DNA from: Pseudomonadota bacterium
GTDB taxonomy: Bacteria > Desulfobacterota > Desulfobulbia > Desulfobulbales > JAGXFP01
Length of the DNA stretch: 8,257 nt
Direction: 5' to 3'
Assembly (NCBI GenBank): GCA_030673265.1
Contig: DAOVJK010000126.1
Span: forward strand, 1-8,257
Below the pieces are notes generated by a model that worked only from the letters and a program-made list of their open reading frames with translations, searched no databases and was not told the origin of the DNA. Made by a program: the position numbers and the translations under genes. Of this stretch, positions 5,281-8,257 are shown one piece after another. Each line of letters opens with the position of its first letter. Within the stretch, counting starts at the first letter, position 1.

Positions 5281-5997
5281 CTACGAATTACCAACGCCAT
5301 GTTCTTTCAAGGCGTTGATATATGGCAAGAAGAACGCATCACTCTCAGATTTCCCCTTTTTGTAGATATTTTTCATATACGGCGCATCCTTCTCATTGAC
5401 CACCATATTGGCACTGTAACTAAGGGCCTGCAAAGAATACAGCGTATTGAACTCCGGGCCAATCAATACGTAAAAGATGTACCGACGACGACTCATCGGC
5501 AGTCGTTTCAAAATATCGTGGATCTTCGACTGCTTAAAGGGTTCACCGTCAAAATGACTCTGCAGGATAACACTATCGAACTGGATCGCCTGCATCTGTT
5601 CAACCGCCTCCACTTTAGTCTCGGCCGTCGTCGGCTGGAAAAATGACTCAACCATTGCACCAACGACACTGTCCCTGGCCGGTCCAGGGTCCATAAGAAT
5701 TAAAACCCGGGGAATATCCCTGATCGTCTCTGTTTCCTCAAATTCACTGGTTGTAAGCCAATTTACATCCGGTGGCCGAGGCGGCTCCACCTTGTCACGA
5801 CCGCTTGCCTTGCCCACTGGCTTCTGGCGCCAATCTGCAAGTGAACCATCAGCCAATAACTCCATCGGAACTTTACAGTGCGGACACTTCAGCTTTAAGG
5901 TTCCGGTCTTAACAACAGCCAGGGCGTCCTCAATCTTGGCAAACTGCTTTTCGCTGAAATTCAATGCTTTATTACATTTCGGGCAATGCGTTATCAT
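5281..5997 (-). CDS. zinc-ribbon protein with degenerate receiver-like domain
   Basis: A 238-residue soluble protein I cannot name. The N-terminus is a four-cysteine zinc ribbon, C5-P-K-C8 and C38-P-H-C41, of the MJ0042-like style. A proline-rich, charged linker (about 52-90) leads to a receiver-like region (about 96-212). It begins with RVLILMDPGPARDS (97-110), where D103 sits at the acidic-pocket position. It continues with FDSVILQSHFDG (140-151), where the phospho-acceptor position at the end of strand 3 is not Asp. It ends with ANMVVNEKD (196-204), where K203 may correspond to the conserved lysine. Phosphorylation in the usual way therefore looks unlikely; the domain may act by protein contact. 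The ATG at 5997 has a strong Shine-Dalgarno GGAGG (complement of 6003-6007) 5 nt upstream. It lies 39 bp downstream of the PilT-like gene and is probably co-transcribed, suggesting a role in pilus control (inference). Confidence 0.78.
   Translation of the reverse strand: MITHCPKCNKALNFSEKQFAKIEDALAVVKTGTLKLKCPHCKVPMELLADGSLADWRQKPVGKASGRDKVEPPRPPDVNWLTTSEFEETETIRDIPRVLILMDPGPARDSVVGAMVESFFQPTTAETKVEAVEQMQAIQFDSVILQSHFDGEPFKQSKIHDILKRLPMSRRRYIFYVLIGPEFNTLYSLQALSYSANMVVNEKDAPYMKNIYKKGKSESDAFFLPYINALKEHGVGNS
5292..5317. terminator. hairpin near the convergent gene ends
   Basis: CAACGCC (5292-5298) and GGCGTTG (5311-5317) form a perfect 7-bp stem with a 12-base loop, inside the last codons of the minus-strand gene and 21 bases past the stop of the plus-strand lipoprotein. 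The stops of the two units are only 9 bp apart, so a shared terminator is plausible, but neither side has a strong T-run. Confidence 0.25.
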
Positions 5998-6036
5998 ATT
6001 AGCCTCCGATTCATTAATCGGTGATAGTAGTTAGAT

Positions 6037-7212
6037 TTAAAAACCAGACCGTCCACCTATGGCATCCGGCTCCATGCCCAAGCCCTTAATGGCGGTGGTC
6101 GATTCGCCTCGAGCAGATTTAAGTTGATCAAGCCCCCTGGCAACAACGCTTCTTTTTGAGCTATACGCCATGGCCGTTTCCTCGGTAATCAAGCCATTTT
6201 CGTACAATTTAAGGATATGCTGATCAAAAGTCATCATGCCAACCTGGGAACCATCGGCAATAACATCGTAAAAGTTTTTTTCTTCACTTTCCCCGTTAAC
6301 AATAAGTTCTTTTAAACGTAAATTAGTACAGAAAACTTCGAGTGCGGCGACCCGTCCACCGCCTACCTTCGGTAACAACCTCTGGCAAACGACCCACTTG
6401 AGCGTATCTGCCAATCGATTACGCACCTGGGCCTGCTCCTCGAGATCAAACATGCCAACAATACGATTTATGGTCTGCCCCGCGTCAACCGTATGGAGGG
6501 TGCTCATAACCACATGGCCGGTTTCAGCCGCAGTCATACCGATCTCCAAGGTTTCCAAATCCCGCATCTCACCGACCAGAATAACTTTGGGGGCCTGACG
6601 AAGGGCTGCACGAAGGCCGTTCGTAAAGGTATCAAAATCAGCGCCCAGTTCCCGCTGGTTAAAGGTAGCCATCTTGTGCTCATGGGCATACTCTATGGGA
6701 TCTTCCAGCGTGATCACATGGACGGAATTATTCCTATTGACCTCATCGAGAATTGCCGCCAAGGTCGTCGATTTACCGGTACCGGTAGCGCCAGTCACCA
6801 AGACCAAGCCATTTTTTTCCTTGTGGATTTTGTGCAGAACCCCTGGAAGGGCCAGGTCGTCAACGGTCGGGATCGTGGTTTCAAGCTTCCTGAGCACAGT
6901 CGAAAGATTGCGCCGCCCTGAGAAGATATTGACCCGGAACCGAACCTCCTGCCCCAGGCGGTATGAGAGGTCACAAGAACCGTATTTGACCAGATCGTTC
7001 AGCAATCGCTGATCATTATTGATTAGATTCAGGGCAAATACTTCAGCCTGAAACGGAGTCAGGTTGTGAACCGATGGCTTGACGGCAACCGGCTGCATCT
7101 CACCGGCAGACTCCACCTGCAGTGGCCTGCCCGCCGAGACGTTAAGATCAGAAACATGATCGTAGGCATTAAGCATGGTTCTGATCCAATAATCTATATC
7201 AGGTTGTTTCAT
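6037..7212 (-). CDS. pilT: PilT/PilU-like type IV pilus retraction ATPase
   Basis: A 391-residue secretion-type ATPase of the PilT group. These cytoplasmic hexamers power pilus retraction and twitching at the inner-membrane base of the type IV pilus. The N-terminal domain opens with SDLNVSAGRPLQV (21-33), the counterpart of PilT 'SDLHLSAG'. Catalytic elements are intact: Walker A GATGTGKST (141-149, K147), Asp box ITLEDPIEY (167-175), Walker B ILVGEMRD (211-218, E215), and His box TGHVVMSTLHT (231-241, H233 and H240). PilT's QRLL-GGGR stretch is present at 277-287. The region equivalent to the PilT-specific AIRNLIRE motif reads NLRLKELIVNGE (297-308), clearly diverged, and the C-terminal extension AIKGLGMEPDAIGGRSGF is unusual. 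It may therefore be a PilT2 or PilU-type paralogue; 'pilT' is a family-level symbol. The ATG at 7212 is preceded by AGGAGAAAGGG (complement of 7220-7230). No pilus structural genes are in view. Confidence 0.9.
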   Translation of the reverse strand: MKQPDIDYWIRTMLNAYDHVSDLNVSAGRPLQVESAGEMQPVAVKPSVHNLTPFQAEVFALNLINNDQRLLNDLVKYGSCDLSYRLGQEVRFRVNIFSGRRNLSTVLRKLETTIPTVDDLALPGVLHKIHKEKNGLVLVTGATGTGKSTTLAAILDEVNRNNSVHVITLEDPIEYAHEHKMATFNQRELGADFDTFTNGLRAALRQAPKVILVGEMRDLETLEIGMTAAETGHVVMSTLHTVDAGQTINRIVGMFDLEEQAQVRNRLADTLKWVVCQRLLPKVGGGRVAALEVFCTNLRLKELIVNGESEEKNFYDVIADGSQVGMMTFDQHILKLYENGLITEETAMAYSSKRSVVARGLDQLKSARGESTTAIKGLGMEPDAIGGRSGF

Positions 7213-7264
7213 TATCTGACCCTTTCTCCTGGTTGCTATTGTACTCTGTGTACCGGCTCCAGGA

Positions 7265-7294
7265 ATATTACTAAATAGGACAATAGATTGACAA
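7265..7294 (-). promoter_or_regulatory. sigma70-like promoter candidate for pilT and the zinc-ribbon gene
   Basis: On the minus strand, TTGTCA (complement of 7289-7294) and TAATAT (complement of 7265-7270) are separated by 18 bases, in the 82-bp gap between mltA and pilT. The -35 box directly abuts the mltA stop. It could give the pilT pair its own transcript in addition to read-through from mltA. Confidence 0.4.
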
Positions 7295-8257
7295 CTATTT
7301 CTTTTTAACCAGGAAATAAAGTTTGCCGGGATGTTTCATAAGTCCGGCCGTTACCTTGGCCTGTTTTCCAGCACCCAGAAAAAGATCAACGCGATGCTCC
7401 CCCTTAATTGCCGAACCACTATCCTGATTGACAACAAATCTTCGCAAAGGCTCCCAACCGATAATGTCGTTCTTTTCATTGAAGATCGGTTTTCTGGTCT
7501 GCAGATACCCCAAGGCGCCTGACGGGAAACAGCTATGATCCAGAGCAATTGAGCGCCCGGCAGTCAAGGGTTCACCCAAACTACCGAGGGGGCCGCTGTC
7601 TTCATCATCACCCCACCTGAAAAAAATGAACGATTGATTGTGCTGCAGGATCTCCTCGCGTTCTTCGGGATGGGAGTTGAGATAATTAACAATGGAGGGC
7701 AAACTGACCTCCGTCAATTCCATTTTTTCCCGCTCAACCAGCAACTTGCCGACACTTCGATAAGGCAAGCCATTTTTGGCGGCGTACTGGATCCTGCGGA
7801 TCCTGCCATCACGCAAGCGAATCCGGCCCGACCCCTGCACATGAAGAATGAAGGCCTCGACCGGATTATCCAGAAAAACCAGCCCCCTGCCAGCCAACAC
7901 CTTCTCATTTTCTATCTGGGCTCGAGTCCAATACGGCAAGAACTGTCCCTCCTGAAGCCGCCCGACCTGACCGTTACGTTCAAGCAGATCATCAGGCTTT
8001 TCGTAGAGGGGATAGATAAACGGCGCCTCCTTACGAAGACTCCCTTCGAGCAAAGGCTCAAAATAACCGGTCACCAGAACATTGCCATCGCCTTCCGGAC
8101 TGCGCGCCGCGCATATATCAAACCGCTCCTTAAACTGTCTCTCAAACTGGCCGGCCTTAAACTTCTGCCCGGCAAACGTCAGAAAATCGGCCAAACTATC
8201 AGCCAGTTCCCTGGCTCCATACTCCCGATCGCAAAACCGATAAACCCGGGAAGCCGG
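7295..8257 (-). CDS. mltA: membrane-bound lytic murein transglycosylase A, C-terminal part (5'-truncated by window edge)
   Basis: The last 320 residues of an MltA-type lytic transglycosylase. It cleaves the MurNAc-GlcNAc bond of peptidoglycan and forms 1,6-anhydro-MurNAc; in most species it is an outer-membrane lipoprotein. Numbered from the window edge, typical MltA stretches are YRFCDREYG (6-14), VTGYFEPLLEGS (62-73), YPLYEKPDDLL (82-92) and FILHVQGSGRIRL (136-148). The C-terminal 3D domain has SIALDHSCFPSG (236-247), then VNQDSGSAIKGEHRVDLFLG (276-295), with the family's conserved aspartates D240, D279 and D291; one of these is the catalytic acid. The frame stays open to base 8257, so the N-terminus and any signal peptide lie outside. 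The TTG at 8194 is an internal leucine codon within conserved sequence, not a start. The gene lies 82 bp upstream of pilT on the same strand. Remodelling the wall near pilus machines would be a reasonable link but is not shown. Confidence 0.93.
   Translation of the reverse strand, partial: PASRVYRFCDREYGARELADSLADFLTFAGQKFKAGQFERQFKERFDICAARSPEGDGNVLVTGYFEPLLEGSLRKEAPFIYPLYEKPDDLLERNGQVGRLQEGQFLPYWTRAQIENEKVLAGRGLVFLDNPVEAFILHVQGSGRIRLRDGRIRRIQYAAKNGLPYRSVGKLLVEREKMELTEVSLPSIVNYLNSHPEEREEILQHNQSFIFFRWGDDEDSGPLGSLGEPLTAGRSIALDHSCFPSGALGYLQTRKPIFNEKNDIIGWEPLRRFVVNQDSGSAIKGEHRVDLFLGAGKQAKVTAGLMKHPGKLYFLVKKK

Noticed and set aside
8192..8194. TTG start codon for mltA
   Set aside because: The frame is open upstream to the window edge and encodes conserved MltA sequence (YRFCDREYG), so the gene is truncated by the window, not started here.
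1..8257. CRISPR arrays, tRNA or rRNA genes, phage genes
   Set aside because: No regularly spaced repeats, cloverleaf or rRNA-like sequence, integrase or phage structural frame could be seen on either strand.

Overview
The window looks like chromosomal DNA from a Gram-negative, diderm bacterium. Evidence for this is a lipobox lipoprotein, an MltA murein transglycosylase and a PilT-type ATPase. The mix of a HAMP-GGDEF protein with a GGDDF motif, a coiled-coil lipoprotein and a zinc-ribbon/receiver-like protein beside pilT is most reminiscent of Desulfobacterota (Desulfobulbales-like). That placement is an inference from protein flavour and moderate GC; no rRNA or other marker is present.

Left part (1-2089, + strand): the last codons of an upstream reading frame overlap the start of a YaiI/YqxD (UPF0178, DUF188) gene by ATGA. 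After a 247-bp gap comes a full-length rmuC, encoding a membrane-anchored coiled-coil nuclease-like protein linked to limiting DNA rearrangement.

Middle (2090-3233): 1.1 kb with no gene I can support. It holds several copies of a terminal-inverted-repeat-like motif (core CCCGCATATTTCACCAG). One inverted pair bounds a 346-bp, MITE-sized segment, and a perfect 18-bp palindrome sits on its right end. A weaker copy follows the yaiI gene. The right end of the gap is AT-rich and carries two promoter-like sequences and a tandem 11-bp repeat in front of the next gene.

Right-centre (3234-5271, + strand): a two-gene unit. The first gene encodes an inner-membrane sensor with a periplasmic domain, HAMP and a divergent GGDEF domain. 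Four bases later starts a small lipoprotein with a TPR-like segment and a C-terminal coiled coil built on a 14-residue repeat. Together they suggest an envelope-sensing cyclic-di-GMP module.

Right part (5281-8257, - strand): reading leftwards, the C-terminal 320 residues of MltA (running off the window edge), a PilT/PilU-like retraction ATPase, and a protein joining an N-terminal four-cysteine zinc ribbon to a degenerate receiver-like domain. The pilT and zinc-ribbon genes are 39 bp apart and probably co-transcribed; a promoter-like sequence lies between mltA and pilT. This strand converges on the GGDEF/lipoprotein unit with only 9 bp between stop codons. The layout hints at a link between cyclic-di-GMP signalling and type IV pilus behaviour, which is inference only.
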